From Teratosphaeria epicoccoides (lineage: Eukaryota > Ascomycota > Dothideomycetes > Mycosphaerellales > Teratosphaeriaceae), in NCBI GenBank assembly GCA_021401465.1, contig JADDMT010000018.1, positions 62,001 to 126,000 of the forward strand: a stretch of 64,000 bases of DNA, given 5' to 3'. The notes beneath the pieces were generated by a model. That model worked only from the letters and a program-made list of their open reading frames with translations. It was not told the DNA's origin and did no database searches. Each line of letters opens with the position of its first letter. Positions within the stretch are counted from its first letter, which is position 1. The position numbers and the translations under genes were made by a program. Below, one piece after another: positions 30,068 through 41,600 of the stretch.

Positions 30068-32082
30068 ATGGCGCTCAATGACCAATCGACACCGCTTGCG
30101 CACGACTTCTACAGCCCGCCGCAAACACCGCAAGGCTCGCCCAGCAAATCGCAAGCGCCACCCGGCTCCTACGATCTGCCCAATATCTTCGCAAACGCTC
30201 TCAAGCTGAACCCGACGCAAGGCCAGCCCAACACTCCCAAAGCACTGCAGACGACCCAAGCAAAAGGCGGCTCGCCAAGCAAGGTCGGCGATGATGTGTT
30301 CGGCATACAAGAGCAGGCCAAGGCAGGGGCATTGCCGGGTAGCCCCTTGCGGAAGCAGGGCAAAGAGAACACTCCACCCGCTGCATCACACCAATCGCAG
30401 CAGAGCAGCCCGGCAAGACCACCGCTTCAGCCGACCAACAGCTACCTCAACCAGCAGTCACAGGCCGCGCTTAGCAGGCAGGACCAGTACCGCCCACGGG
30501 CCGAGCAATCACCCACGAGGACCGAGAGGGGCACGACTGGTGTGGGGGGTAACATCCCACCAGAGGACATGGAGAAGCTCACCAAGCCTGCTGTCAAGCG
30601 CCTGGCCAATGTCACGCAGCTTTACTTTCTGGACTACTATTTTGATTTGCTGTCGTACACCCACTCGAGGCAGAAGCGGCTGCAGGCATTCAAAGAGCAT
30701 GTCTCACCCGCCCAGCCAGACCACGACAAGCTATGGAAGGATTACCAAGGCCGTGAGCGTGCTTTGCTGCGATCCAGACGTACCAAGATGCGTCATGGTG
30801 ATTTCCAGATTCTGACGCAGATCGGCCAAGGTGGTTATGGCTCCGTCTTCCTTGCCTGCAAGCGCGACACTCGCGAAGTGTGCGCGTTGAAGGTCATGAG
30901 GAAGAAACTGCTCTACAAGCTTGACGAAGTCCGCCACGTCCTGACTGAACGCGACATCCTGACCACGGCCAAGAGCGAGTGGCTGGTGAGGCTGCTGTAC
31001 GCATTCCAAGACGACAGCTCCATCTACTTGGCCATGGAGTATGTACCAGGTGGCGACTTCAGGACTCTGTTGAACAACACGGGTGTGCTACACAACAGAC
31101 ATGCGCGCTTCTACATTTCCGAAATGTTTCTGTGCGTTGATGCACTCCACGCTCTGGGCTACATCCACCGTGACTTGAAGCCGGAGAACTTCTTGATTGA
31201 TGGCACAGGCAAGCATCGTACTTTTCTACTGCCACGTCACAGTACTGACAGTCTCCAGGTCACGTCAAGCTGACAGACTTCGGTCTCGCCGCTGGCCATC
31301 TTGCACCCGCCAAGATCGAATCCATGCGCGTCAAGCTCTCGGAAATCGGCAACATGCCCGACTCTGCCATTCCTTTTGGACGCCCGACCGAGTCTCGTTC
31401 CATCCGCGAGCGTCGTGAAGGCTACCGCTCCCTCCGTGACCGCGAAGGTGTCAACTACGCCAAGTCCATCGTCGGCTCACCGGACTACATGGCGCCAGAA
31501 GTGCTCAAGGGCGAGGAGTACGACTTCACCGTCGACTACTGGAGTTTGGGTTGTATGCTCTTCGAAGCTCTGGCAGGCTACCCGCCATTCGCTGGTGCCA
31601 CGGTGGACGAGACATGGCAGAACCTGAAGAGGTGGCAGTCCGTCCTTCGCAAGCCAGAGTATGAAGACCCGAATTACTTCCTCAGTCGCCGCACTTGGGA
31701 CCTCATCACGCGCCTCATTGCTCCTAAAGCTGCTCGTCTGCGGGGCATCAAGGCAGTCCAGCTTCATGACTACTTCCGTGAGGTCAACTGGGCTCAGCTC
31801 CGCACCGAGCGCGCACCCTTTGTGCCTGAGCTGGACTGCGAGACCGATGCCGGGTACTTTGATGACTTCGGTTCCGAAAAGGACATGGCGAAGTACAAGG
31901 AGGTGCTGGAGAAGCAGGACGCATTGGAGAAGATGGCAGATCGAGAGGGGGAGCTTGGTCGTGGCGCGTTTGTCGGATTTACGTTCAGGCACCGGAAGCC
32001 TGCCACGGATGAGAGGGGGAGTCCGCGTAAGCCGCTTGGTGATCTGGCCGAGGAGGGCGAGAATTTCCCGACGGTGTTTTAA
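30068..32082 (+). CDS. sidB: Dbf2/SidB-type NDR-family kinase, septation network
   Basis: AGC-group Ser/Thr kinase of the NDR/LATS family; orthologues (S. pombe Sid2, yeast Dbf2, Aspergillus SidB) act with Mob1 at the end of the septation initiation/mitotic exit cascade. Exon 1 is 30068-31208 and exon 2 is 31259-32082, 654 residues. The intron 31209-31258 is GC-AG (CACAG then GCAAGC); removing it gives LIDGTGHVKLTDFGLAAG. Residues 1-170 are Pro/Gln/Ser-rich. The Mob-binding segment KRLANVTQLYFLDYYFDLL is Dbf2-specific. Catalytic residues: Lys 275 (ALKVM), Asp 369 (HRDLKPEN), Asp 387 (DFG). The basic insert between DFG and APE (SRSIRERREGYRSLRD) is the NDR hallmark, followed by AKSIVGSPDYMAPEVL with the activation-loop Ser. 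Upstream frame is open to 29957, but the family start fits ATG 30068. Confidence 0.93.
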
Positions 32083-32801
32083 GGTGATGGCTACACGCTG
32101 GTACGAGGCATGCAGGATTTGGCGTTAAGTGTGCGCGTTCTTGGGATCAGCGCATAATGCATTTTGGTGGTTTAGAGCACACAGTCAGGCATCAGGGCGA
32201 GGTTATGATTCTTAGTATGACTACCAAATGGGTTGCTGGAGATGGATTTGGACTGGTAATGAGTCCAATGTCGTGTGTACTAGCTTCTTCAGCTTTTGCT
32301 AATGAAATGAAGCGTGCGTGGCATTAGATCTGGTCGTGAGGCAGAGGTTGAGTGTCATGCTGGAATGGATGTCCGCAATATGATGACACGGGTCTTGCTT
32401 TTTGCGTGAACGACTATGCTGAAGCATCTGGATGCCGATGTCGTCTGTCATGTGCTGGAGACTTCTTTCGCTCATGGTGAGGCTCACGAAGAAGATTCTT
32501 CCGGCATCTGATAGGTCTCGGAACGGCGCGGCGGATAGAGGCGAGAGAATGGCGTCTGGAGCTTGATCGGGTGTACGGGCCAGACATGGCAGCGCTAGGG
32601 AAGTGGGCAATAATGAGACCTGCTATTTTCATTGTTGATCAATCAACATCTTGTCCCGAGTCATACCTGGCCAGGCGTCGGTGGCGACAACAATAGCACA
32701 CCACACAAAGATGTCACCACCGCAGCGATAACGTCTCCAACCATCATCACCACCCTCCCACCGCCTCACCGCACCACCCCCACACCACCACAACCACAAC
32801 A
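32083..32801. other. Spacer between kinase and NIPA-type genes
   Basis: No motif-bearing frame. The last 100 bases are CCA/CAC-rich, typical of a fungal leader. Confidence 0.5.
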
Positions 32802-34391
32802 ATGGGCCTCATCCCCTCCCTCTCCCCCGGCGCGACCGTCGCCCTCGGCGTCATCGTCGGCCTCGCCTCCACCTGCGTCCAATCCATCGGCCTCACGCTC
32901 CAACGCAAATCCCACATGCTCGAGGACTCGAAATCCCCGCACGAGCCCAAGCTCCCCGCCTGGCGGCGCCGCCGCTGGCAACTCGGGATGCTCATGTTCC
33001 TGCTCGCGAACATCATCGGGAGCTCGATCCAGATCACGACGTTGCCGTTGCCGCTGCTGAGCACGCTGCAGGCGTCCGGGCTGGTGTTCAATAGCATGTT
33101 GGCGAGTCTGTTGCTGCAAGAGGCGTGGACGTGGCGGACGGCGTATGGCACGGTTCTGGTGGCGGGGGGCGCGGTGTTGATTTCATTCTTCTCGGCGCTG
33201 CCGGAGCCGAGCCACGGGTTGGAGCAGTTGGTCGCGTTGCTCGCGCAGACGGGCTTTCTGGCGTGGTTTGTGCTGAGCCTGGTCTTGACGGCGGGGTTGC
33301 TGGTGAGCGATTTCGCGATGCGGAAGTTGGTCAAGAGGGAGAGTCCAAGGCTGTGTTTGGTGCGTGGGATGGGGTATGGGGCTATCTCAGGGATACTTTC
33401 GGCGCATGCGTTGTTGTTGGCGAAGAGTGCGGTGGAGTTGATTGTCAGGAGCGTGGCGGATAAGAGGAACCAGTTTGGGAATTTCCGGTCGTGGATCCTG
33501 GTGCTGGCGTTTTTGATGTTTGCGCTGTCGCAGCTTTATTATCTGCATTTGGGGCTGAGGCTGGTGTCGACGAGTATTCTTTACCCGTTTGTGTTTTGCG
33601 TTTATAACATTGTTGCGATTCTGGACGGGCTTATCTATTTCCGGCAAGCGAGCAAGTTGCCACCGCTGCATGCGGGACTCATTGCGCTGGGGACTGTGAT
33701 TCTACTTGCGGGCGTGCTGGCACTGAGTTGGCGCCTGCAAGACGATGAAGAGGAGGACGAATTGCACCAGCACAAGCACCAGATGGCGCAGCACGAAATA
33801 CCGCAGACGGTCCTGACGCCTGGGTTGGGCTTCATGGCGGACCCGGACAGCGATGAGAACAGCGAGGCGGCGGTGGCGGACGGGGAGGATGATGGTGAGG
33901 ATTTGGATGCGATGGGTGAGGAGAGGCCGTTGCTGGGGAAGAGATCGAAAAGGCAAAGTACGGCGAAGAGTAGGATGGGCAGTGGCGGTATAGCGAGGAA
34001 GAGGAAGAGGGCTTCGACGATCAAGGAGGTTATGGACATTTGGGAGGAGTTGGGGGATCGGGAGGAGGTGTATGGGACGTTTGGGGGTGAGGGCGACGGG
34101 AGGCCGAGGAGTGCAGGGCTGCAGAGGTCGGGCAGAAGCAGATGGGACAGCGGCGGGCCGAGTGGGGATGCGGATGTGGGTGGTGATGTAGAGCGAGAGG
34201 AGGCTGCGCTGGGGAGGTCGAGCACGTTGCCCACGCCGAGGAAGGCGAGTGAGGGTCGGCGGAGGCGGAGGAGCACGCATGGGGGGAGTGGAGCACTGTT
34301 TAGTGACTTGTTGAAGGCGAAGTGGTGGAAGACGAGGAGGCGCAGTGAGGGCCACAAAGCAGATGATGGGCATGAGCCGCCGGGAGAGTAG
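32802..34391 (+). CDS. NIPA-type (DUF803) membrane protein, putative Mg2+ transporter
   Basis: Single-exon 529-residue protein of the drug/metabolite-transporter fold. About nine hydrophobic helices lie in residues 1-310, starting VALGVIVGLASTCVQSIGL, then LQRKSHM in the first loop, and later LYYLHLGLRLVSTSILYPF and YFRQASKLP, which are typical of the NIPA family. Human NIPA proteins transport Mg2+; fungal members are assigned by similarity only. Residues 315-529 form a long cytosolic tail, first acidic (DEEEDELHQHKHQ), then Arg/Lys/Ser-rich with many potential phosphorylation sites (KRKRASTIKEVMD). Start ATG is preceded by a CAACACAAC-type leader. Confidence 0.88.
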   Translation: MGLIPSLSPGATVALGVIVGLASTCVQSIGLTLQRKSHMLEDSKSPHEPKLPAWRRRRWQLGMLMFLLANIIGSSIQITTLPLPLLSTLQASGLVFNSMLASLLLQEAWTWRTAYGTVLVAGGAVLISFFSALPEPSHGLEQLVALLAQTGFLAWFVLSLVLTAGLLVSDFAMRKLVKRESPRLCLVRGMGYGAISGILSAHALLLAKSAVELIVRSVADKRNQFGNFRSWILVLAFLMFALSQLYYLHLGLRLVSTSILYPFVFCVYNIVAILDGLIYFRQASKLPPLHAGLIALGTVILLAGVLALSWRLQDDEEEDELHQHKHQMAQHEIPQTVLTPGLGFMADPDSDENSEAAVADGEDDGEDLDAMGEERPLLGKRSKRQSTAKSRMGSGGIARKRKRASTIKEVMDIWEELGDREEVYGTFGGEGDGRPRSAGLQRSGRSRWDSGGPSGDADVGGDVEREEAALGRSSTLPTPRKASEGRRRRRSTHGGSGALFSDLLKAKWWKTRRRSEGHKADDGHEPPGE

Positions 34392-37300
34392 GGACGCGAT
34401 CATGAGAGGGGGTTTTCTTAATGTCAGACATGGGATGATGATATTTTCAGATGAGAAAGAATGAGACTTTGCGGAGATACCCCGTATACGCGATATGTGG
34501 TGCAGGGATAGTGCTTCGTGGATCTTTGCCAGAAGCCGTTCAGATTGTTAGGAATCGTAAGGCCATTCCAACTTTCAACTCTTCACCAGCCCTTCTGGTG
34601 TAACAGCAACGCGGGATCGTCACTACAGTGCGGGCGAATGCGAAGTCCGGATCGAACTGAAAAGATTGCCCAGTTCTGGAAGGATGATTCGTAAAGTGCC
34701 TGCAGACAGATGAGATTCGGGATGGACCGAGGATGAGTGGACGTATGAGATGCAGGCAATGGCGAGCGCACTGGCTTACAGGGAAAGCGATTGGACTTCG
34801 CCGTTGTCTCCCGTTTCTGCATCCGCAGACTGCGCCGCCTCCTCAGAATGTCACGCTCAAGCTTCCAAAGGAGCTGAGATCCGCCCACAGGACCATACAC
34901 AAGAATCAATCATGCAATACACCGTCCGATACCTGGAGTGCGACAGAGTGTGGGCTCAATTTGCCAGCGGTGCGCTTGCAGATTCACCTGCCGGTATCGT
35001 GAATCTCCCCGTTGGCCACCACGATCTTGTTCCACTGTCGATTTGGAATGCAAACGCCGGCGGGTTCCCAGATCCCATCAACACTGCGGTCGCAGGAGAT
35101 CCTTTCGACTCCAGCTCGGCGCTCTGCGTCGGAAGGCGTGCAAAGTGGCAGACATGAGCGTCGGCAGCTTGATCCTGAGCAGTTGAGCCGCTGCGACAGA
35201 ATGTCGCTCGTTGACGGGCAGGTCCTCGGAGCATGCCAGTGAGGTATCGAAGCCTCCATCAGCGCTTGAAGCAGTCTGTCGCGTCCCCACCGGCTGTTCA
35301 CGTTGTGGCGACGCAGGGGTCTGCTGCGCTGCATGGAGCCGTGCCTGCATGCGGACGTGATTGCTGCCACAGCAATGAGCTTCCCACGTGCGCAGTCCTG
35401 TCCGAGCATTAGCCTGGAAAGGTTTGGGCGCCGAGACCAATACATATGTAGTCCGTGTCGAGGCCGTCAGTGAAACAGGGACATGATAGTTCAGCCTAGA
35501 ACCTGCAAGACAGGTTTTGTGCACCTTGAAAGCCCTCACAATATGCCGACGACAAAGCGACCCGCATTGCGGATCTGGATGGCGCCGTCACCCTTGGCGG
35601 GCGACGTATGCCAGCACATGGCGGCGGACGATGAGGCGATGAGGTGCAGACATCTATTTGCAGCTCTGCTGGCGGGATAGGAAAATGCGTAGGAGGCGGT
35701 GCGACGCGGTATGCATGTGGCATGCGGCAGAGTTGGCCTCCCTAGGTACAGCTTCAGCCGTATGATCGCGCCCATTGGCGCAGGTTTAAAATTGTTCCGC
35801 TGCAAGTACATGGGCATCCAGGCCCTCGGGCTTCAGAAGCGATTCCTGGTTGCCAGGAGTAATGATCGCTGGCGGTGAGCAGGGTTGTGGAGATTCTAGA
35901 TACCGACATCAGTGATCAATGCAAGCTGCCGACACAAGCGTAGCCTGTCTGATACCGATGCAAGATAGTCGGAGCTGAGACAGGTGTCGTTTCACGTAAA
36001 TGGAAATCGTCGTGGCGGGGCAAGAAGCACTGTTCGTGAAATGTGTCCCGGCATTATACTGATTTGACAGTAAGTCGCCCAAGAGGCAAGTGGGCTCATG
36101 CTCGAGATACTGCTGGTCTCCCGGCACTTGCGATGCATTCCCCCCAGCTTCTCACCAAGGGTTCGAGAGCCTGATGCATTTCGAGCGTGATCATGGTTCT
36201 CCGGGTCCAAGGAGATGGCATATGCGATGCATCGCATCATGGCAACAACCATGTTCTAGAAGCCTTGGCCCATGCACGAGATGCAAGCAGGATGTGATTC
36301 TCATCCCACCGATATTGCTGCGGCGACCAGACCTGTGACCCGGTGGCGCATTTCCGTTGTCATGTTCACAATGGTCATACCGTCATCACCCGCCAAGCCT
36401 CCGCTTCGACCACGACGTGCATGTGAGGTCTCGAACGGTGGTCGTGCGGAGTTGTTGTATGTGATAGGAGGTAGTCACGCCTGGCGTTGCTGGTCAAGTT
36501 AGCATCGTCCGATTTCGGATCCGAAGAGCTCGTGTCCATGTGACTGGGGGAGTGGGGGCAGACCGGGAGAATGCACTTAGACGCAAGTTAGCGTGTCGCG
36601 GAGATGTTGCCTGTTGCGTCGTGGGCTGGCCGATATTCAGACTCACGGAAAGAGTAGCCATGGAGGCTTGCGCCGCTCTCCACGCCGCACACGTGGGAAG
36701 AGAAGCTTATCCAAAATGCAAAATCCTTCCTCCTGCTCATCAGCCAGAGTGTGCAGTTCGATCTGCCTCCGTACATGTACCTACCTGCCATGCAATCGGG
36801 CTCGGGCAAGGGTGTCTGTCAAGTTGTTGCGTGCGAAGCGCGCGGCGAAAGCCTTTGTACATTATTAGCCGTGCAATCTGCTATGCACGTCACTGACATC
36901 TGCCGAAAACTCCCCTCGGGCCTTGACTGTATACCCGCCTGAAATGCACAAGATCGCAGGCGGACGAGCGATACTGCAGAATGTGACACACGCGATCTGC
37001 TGAAGGAAGTCGACAGACGATGACGACTGTAGGTCGGGCAGGCCAAAGACTGGCCAGAAGCAACGGCAGGCTACCTCCCTTGGCAGATCATCTCCTTGAG
37101 TCACGCCTGGCATTCTCACGCGATGAATGCGGAGATCAGGCAGGAGTCGCGACTGACTTCGTGCGTTGGTAGAGATCAAATTGTCAAACCTGGTGCAACT
37201 GGGAACAATGGGTTAAGCGTCAAGAGACGTGTGGGAAACTGAACTAGCGTCGGCGACACCGAAAGAGCATACATCGCTAGTACAAGGATTGTTTCTGCAT

Positions 37301-40077
37301 TAGCCTGAGTCCTCATCACGAGACACCGTACCGGTAATTTTTGCCGGTGGTCACTGTGGCTGCTGTCGTTGCGGATGTGTCCTGTTCAAAGGCGTGAGAC
37401 GGAGCAAAGCATAACATGGAAAGAGCAACGCACCTCAACGGGGATGGCGCGGGGGCGAGCCGACCAAAGAGCTCGGTCCAATGCACAGTTACGCTTTGCC
37501 GCGTTGTGCAGTGATGTGAAGACTCGCTAATGCAGAGCTTTGATAGGCCGTCGGTGGTGAGCTAAAGAATCCTTCCAATACTCGGCGGAGGGGAACTCAG
37601 GAGCAGAAACAAGGCAGACTTGGCCGGTCGCAATCAAAGGCCCACACGTAAGGCTGTGGGAGATCGGTGCAGCGAGATGCAGCCCATTGTGCAATACAGC
37701 AGCCGCTGGATCTGTGTGTTAAACTCTTCCAGTTTGCCGGGAAAGCCACCACAGCCATCGACGGCTGATGGAGCAGCCAAGGCGCCGTGCGAGCGCCGGG
37801 CCGAGTGCTCGGTGACGCCCTCGCCATCAGCTGCGCGTGTGCACAAGCCAGAGCATTCAAGGTATGCATGATGCTTGACAGCGCTGCGGGCAGCTGCATC
37901 TCGAGTCCAGAGTTTGCCGCGTCCTTAGCTATAGACACAACTCTGCAAGGATAGGGAAGCGGATTCAGCTGCCAATAATATTGAACAGTGGAGAGTTCCA
38001 TGGCTCAAGTAATTGTTCATGTCCAATGAGTTAGATCATGGAGCAGCAGACCTTGTGACCGACTTTAGTAGTCGACCGTGAGAACCAAAAGCCAGTACAT
38101 ACACAGCCGTACCCCGGGGCCTCTGCAGATCGCACGTGGGTTGGCGCTGATACAGATCGATGCTGGGAGCAAGGTGCCTAGCGAGTCGCGACCGTCGAAA
38201 GCTAAGCTACTGCCGATCCGGTTGTCGAACCGAAGCCCCCGCCTGACCCAGAAGGCAGACTAGGTATCTCTGCCTTGATTATGCAGATGATGCAGCCATG
38301 ACAGGCAGTTCCAGATGCCCTGATCAAGCAGGATGTCTCCGCACCATGATTTGCAAAACCATCCCAAGGTGATCAATGCGTCGTAGGCGAGATGAATCAA
38401 AATCAATGATGCGGGCATTCCGCGAGCGCGACCTGCCGGTAGGTAATCTGGAGGAGCGCGAAACGGGTGGGGCCAGGACCAACACAGAGACCCGACGTCG
38501 ACGGGGGGGGGAGAGTTCAGGTCGGGGTCAGAACTGTTCTTCCCAGCGACGCATCTCGCGTGCGCGGTCCACGAGCCAAGCGCGCGGTGCGGTCTTTGCC
38601 TCGAGTGTCTGTCGGTCCAGACACAATCGCGTCAGAGTGAAGATCGGGATCAAGATTTGACCCCGTTGGATTGTTGGTGATGGGTGTAAAGGGCATTTCG
38701 GCTCGCCGCTGAGTGGGCCGGCGTGAAACGAAACGCTAGGCTCGACCAGATCGGGCAAGCTCTGATGACAGGGGTTGCCGCGCCGCCTTCATGCTATTCA
38801 CAGAGCCGCTGAGCATGAGAACGTCGCATGGGGCGGGACGGGAAGATGTGTGTGAAGAGGGCAGCGTCACTTGCATAGCTCCTCTCGGGTCTTGAGTTTT
38901 GAGTCCGACGCCTGTCACCGATTCGAGAGGGCGCTTTGTCGTTCGTGGTCGTCTCATTTCCTGACTCGGACTGTGTCCGAATCCACGATCTTCGAACGAC
39001 TGCGCAGGAAGCGCTCAGGAAGGCTGTTCCATGGGCAGCAGGGGCTTGAGACCCCGTGCAGCGAGGCAGAGTGAACATGTGCGCCCACAGTGCACGCATG
39101 TCGCCTGCCATAGCATCACACCTTTCCGTCCGAGCTGCCCGTTTCGGGCTCGTGGTCGGCCGGCGCCAGGTCCTGTAATGAATCGTCCCGCGTGGTCACT
39201 GCTCAGACCATGCGGACCCAGGAATCTCCAACGCAGGTTGCGGGCCCTGCTACTGGCTAGCACTCCTGGCCGGCCACGCTAGCAATCCCTCCTCTAGTGC
39301 CTGCGAGCCGTACATCTATTTCGTGAACATCCGCCGAGAGGGTCTTGCTCCAAGCGCCCAGCCTCGACCGCCATCCCGAACCTTAACGATCTGGACAAAG
39401 GATCTACTCAGCCCACTCAAAGAAAGTGGCTGTTCCTGAATACACTTCGTCACCGCAACTGCGACCCTCTGTTGACGTTCGACAACAGTCGCCTAACAGT
39501 GCTCAACACGACACCAGCTGCGCAATCCTTCAGACACAACCACTCGTTACCACGATCCGACATCATCCACCTCAGGATCAGGGCGTCTTAGTCTCCTGAT
39601 CCTCGGTCCCGTCGACGACAAAGAACAGATAAATTAAAGCCGTCGCGCCCCTGGTGCGACTTGTGCGACGCAGCATCTGCACGACTCCCCTTCCGGTCTC
39701 CTCAGATCTTGCCCACCATTCCGGCAAGAAGGCCGCGCTCCGATTGCACGATCGTTGCCGACAAGCGATATCCCAGGTCCTGGACTTGGATGGGCCTCCC
39801 TTACACAAATATCCCAGTAAGGCGTCGTCGAGATCTTTGGGAAGTACCTGCATATAACCGCGTCGTCGTCGATCAAGTGGGCACGCATCCACTCTCGACC
39901 TCAGCAATCGTCATCAGCCTCGTCAAGCACTTTCCAAGGACTTGGGCTCTGGCTTGAGTACAAAGCCCTGCCGACACCCAGGACGACGGATCTTCGATCA
40001 GCATTGCATGCAGCAGTGTTCTGACGTCGAAGTCAACCAACAACGCTCTACATCGCCTGAGAGTATCTCAGCTACCT
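34392..40077. other. 5.6-kb gene-poor region
   Basis: The largest stretch without a supported gene. Short frames are open on both strands, none over about 180 codons and none with a domain I recognise. No terminal repeats, no AT-rich block, no tRNA-like box pair were noticed. The last several hundred bases must hold the unresolved 5' exon and promoter of the C2H2 regulator that follows. Confidence 0.5.
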
Positions 40078-41600
40078 TTGCCCTTCGTGGCTTCATACTT
40101 CTCTCCTCCCGGAGAGCCCTGGTCTAGCGACAAGTTTTACTCGACTTCCTACGCGCCATCGTTCGTCCAGCCTCTGCCTACACCACCGGCAGAAGGCTGT
40201 CAGCCTCTGAGCTCATACGATCAGCAATCCGCCAACGTGGCTGCTGCAGTAGCATACGCTCCTTCGATGGTTCCAGGGCTTGAGCATTTGAACGCTCCTG
40301 GAAGCTTCACTGCTCGAAGACCTAACGCCCCCAACCAATTCGAGTTGCCGCCTCCAAACCCTTTGGCTAGCGGCTTCGTCCAGAACAAATTTCCAGGCTT
40401 TTCCAATGCGACGACCCAGTCAGGACCTACAGCAACTTCATTGACCAGCGTCGGCAATCTGCTCACACCACCAAGCAACAGCTCAGCTGACGGGCTAAGT
40501 CCAACCTCCACTGGAATAACTTCAGCCAGCTCAGCACTCCCGCCATACTCATCCACTGGTGGCGCCATGTTTCCGCCACCGTCACTCACAAGCTCGACGC
40601 CGTACGGCTTCTAGCACTCCGGCTCAGCGCCGCAGTCGTTCGGACAGAGCCGCACGATCTTCTCACCTTCACTCAACTCGCTCGTTCGAAGCAACCCATC
40701 TCCAGCTGCCAGCGATAGCCTGCCGCCTCCTCCCCCGTCATATGAGGGCTATCCCTCATCCATGTCGATCTCTGCGCCAAGCCTGCAATCTCTCCACCTA
40801 CAACAGCCGCTGAGTAGTAGCGTTGTTGCAACACAAACGCCATTGTCTGCATCGGCGATTCAACCATCCCCAGCGACAGCTCAGGACTCCTTCAGACCTC
40901 CACCAACGCCGTCATATTACAGCGCTTCACAGCCATCGTCGACATCGCAGCAGAATACATTTCCATATTCAACAGGCGCACCTTCGCTTCAACAGAGTCC
41001 GGTCAGCGCTCGCGTGTCAAAGATGTCTCCGGTCAGTGCGCCAGGAGGTTATGCTCCATCCATACACGGTCAAGCTGCTCAGTACACCCACAGGACATAC
41101 TCCTATCCAGGTCCTCACAGTGCTGGTCCAGTACTGTCCAACATCAATCATCCAGGGCAACCACTTTCGCTAGTCGGCGGAATTGGCGGTGGTATCATGC
41201 AGGGTTTCAACAGTGGGCACGCTGCTCAGTACGGTCCCATGTATGCACCGGCGCCGACAAACACACACAACGACAGGCCATTTCGCTGCGATCAGTGCCC
41301 ACAGAGCTTCAACAGGAATCACGACTTGAAGCGACACAAGAGAATACATTTGGCGGTCAAGCCGTTTCCGTGCGGTCACTGTGATAAAAGCTTTTCGCGA
41401 AAAGATGCGCTGAAGGTATGGTTGATCCCAACTTCATCAGTATTGCTGACTACTAACCCTTCCGACAGCGGCACGTCCTCGTCAAAGGCTGCGGCAAAGC
41501 GCAAGCTGCAGCAGAGATCAAGGACATCCACGGGTCGAGCTCACCAGAAACGAAGCCTGAGAGCATCGACGCATCCCCTATTGTTGCTGCTTCCGCTTGA
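40078..41600 (+). pseudogene. Azf1-like C2H2 transcription factor, frame broken by one TAG
   Basis: One frame runs from about 40078 (no ATG found; the 5' exon is unresolved) through YFSPPGEPWSSDKFYSTSYA and a Pro/Ser/Gln-rich region, meets a TAG at 40612-40614 just after TPYGF, and then continues in the same frame with SAPQSFGQSRTIFSPSLNS. The downstream part carries two C2H2 fingers (RPFRCDQCPQSFNRNHDLKR followed by HKRIH; PFPCGHCDKSFSRKDALK). A GT-AG intron at 41416-41468 joins the second finger to RHVLVKGCGKAQAAAEIKD and a TGA at 41598. The fingers match the Azf1-like family of Pezizomycotina. No intron that would remove the TAG is evident. Either a real nonsense allele, a sequencing error or an unusual intron; if real, the product would lack its DNA-binding domain. 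Confidence 0.72.
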
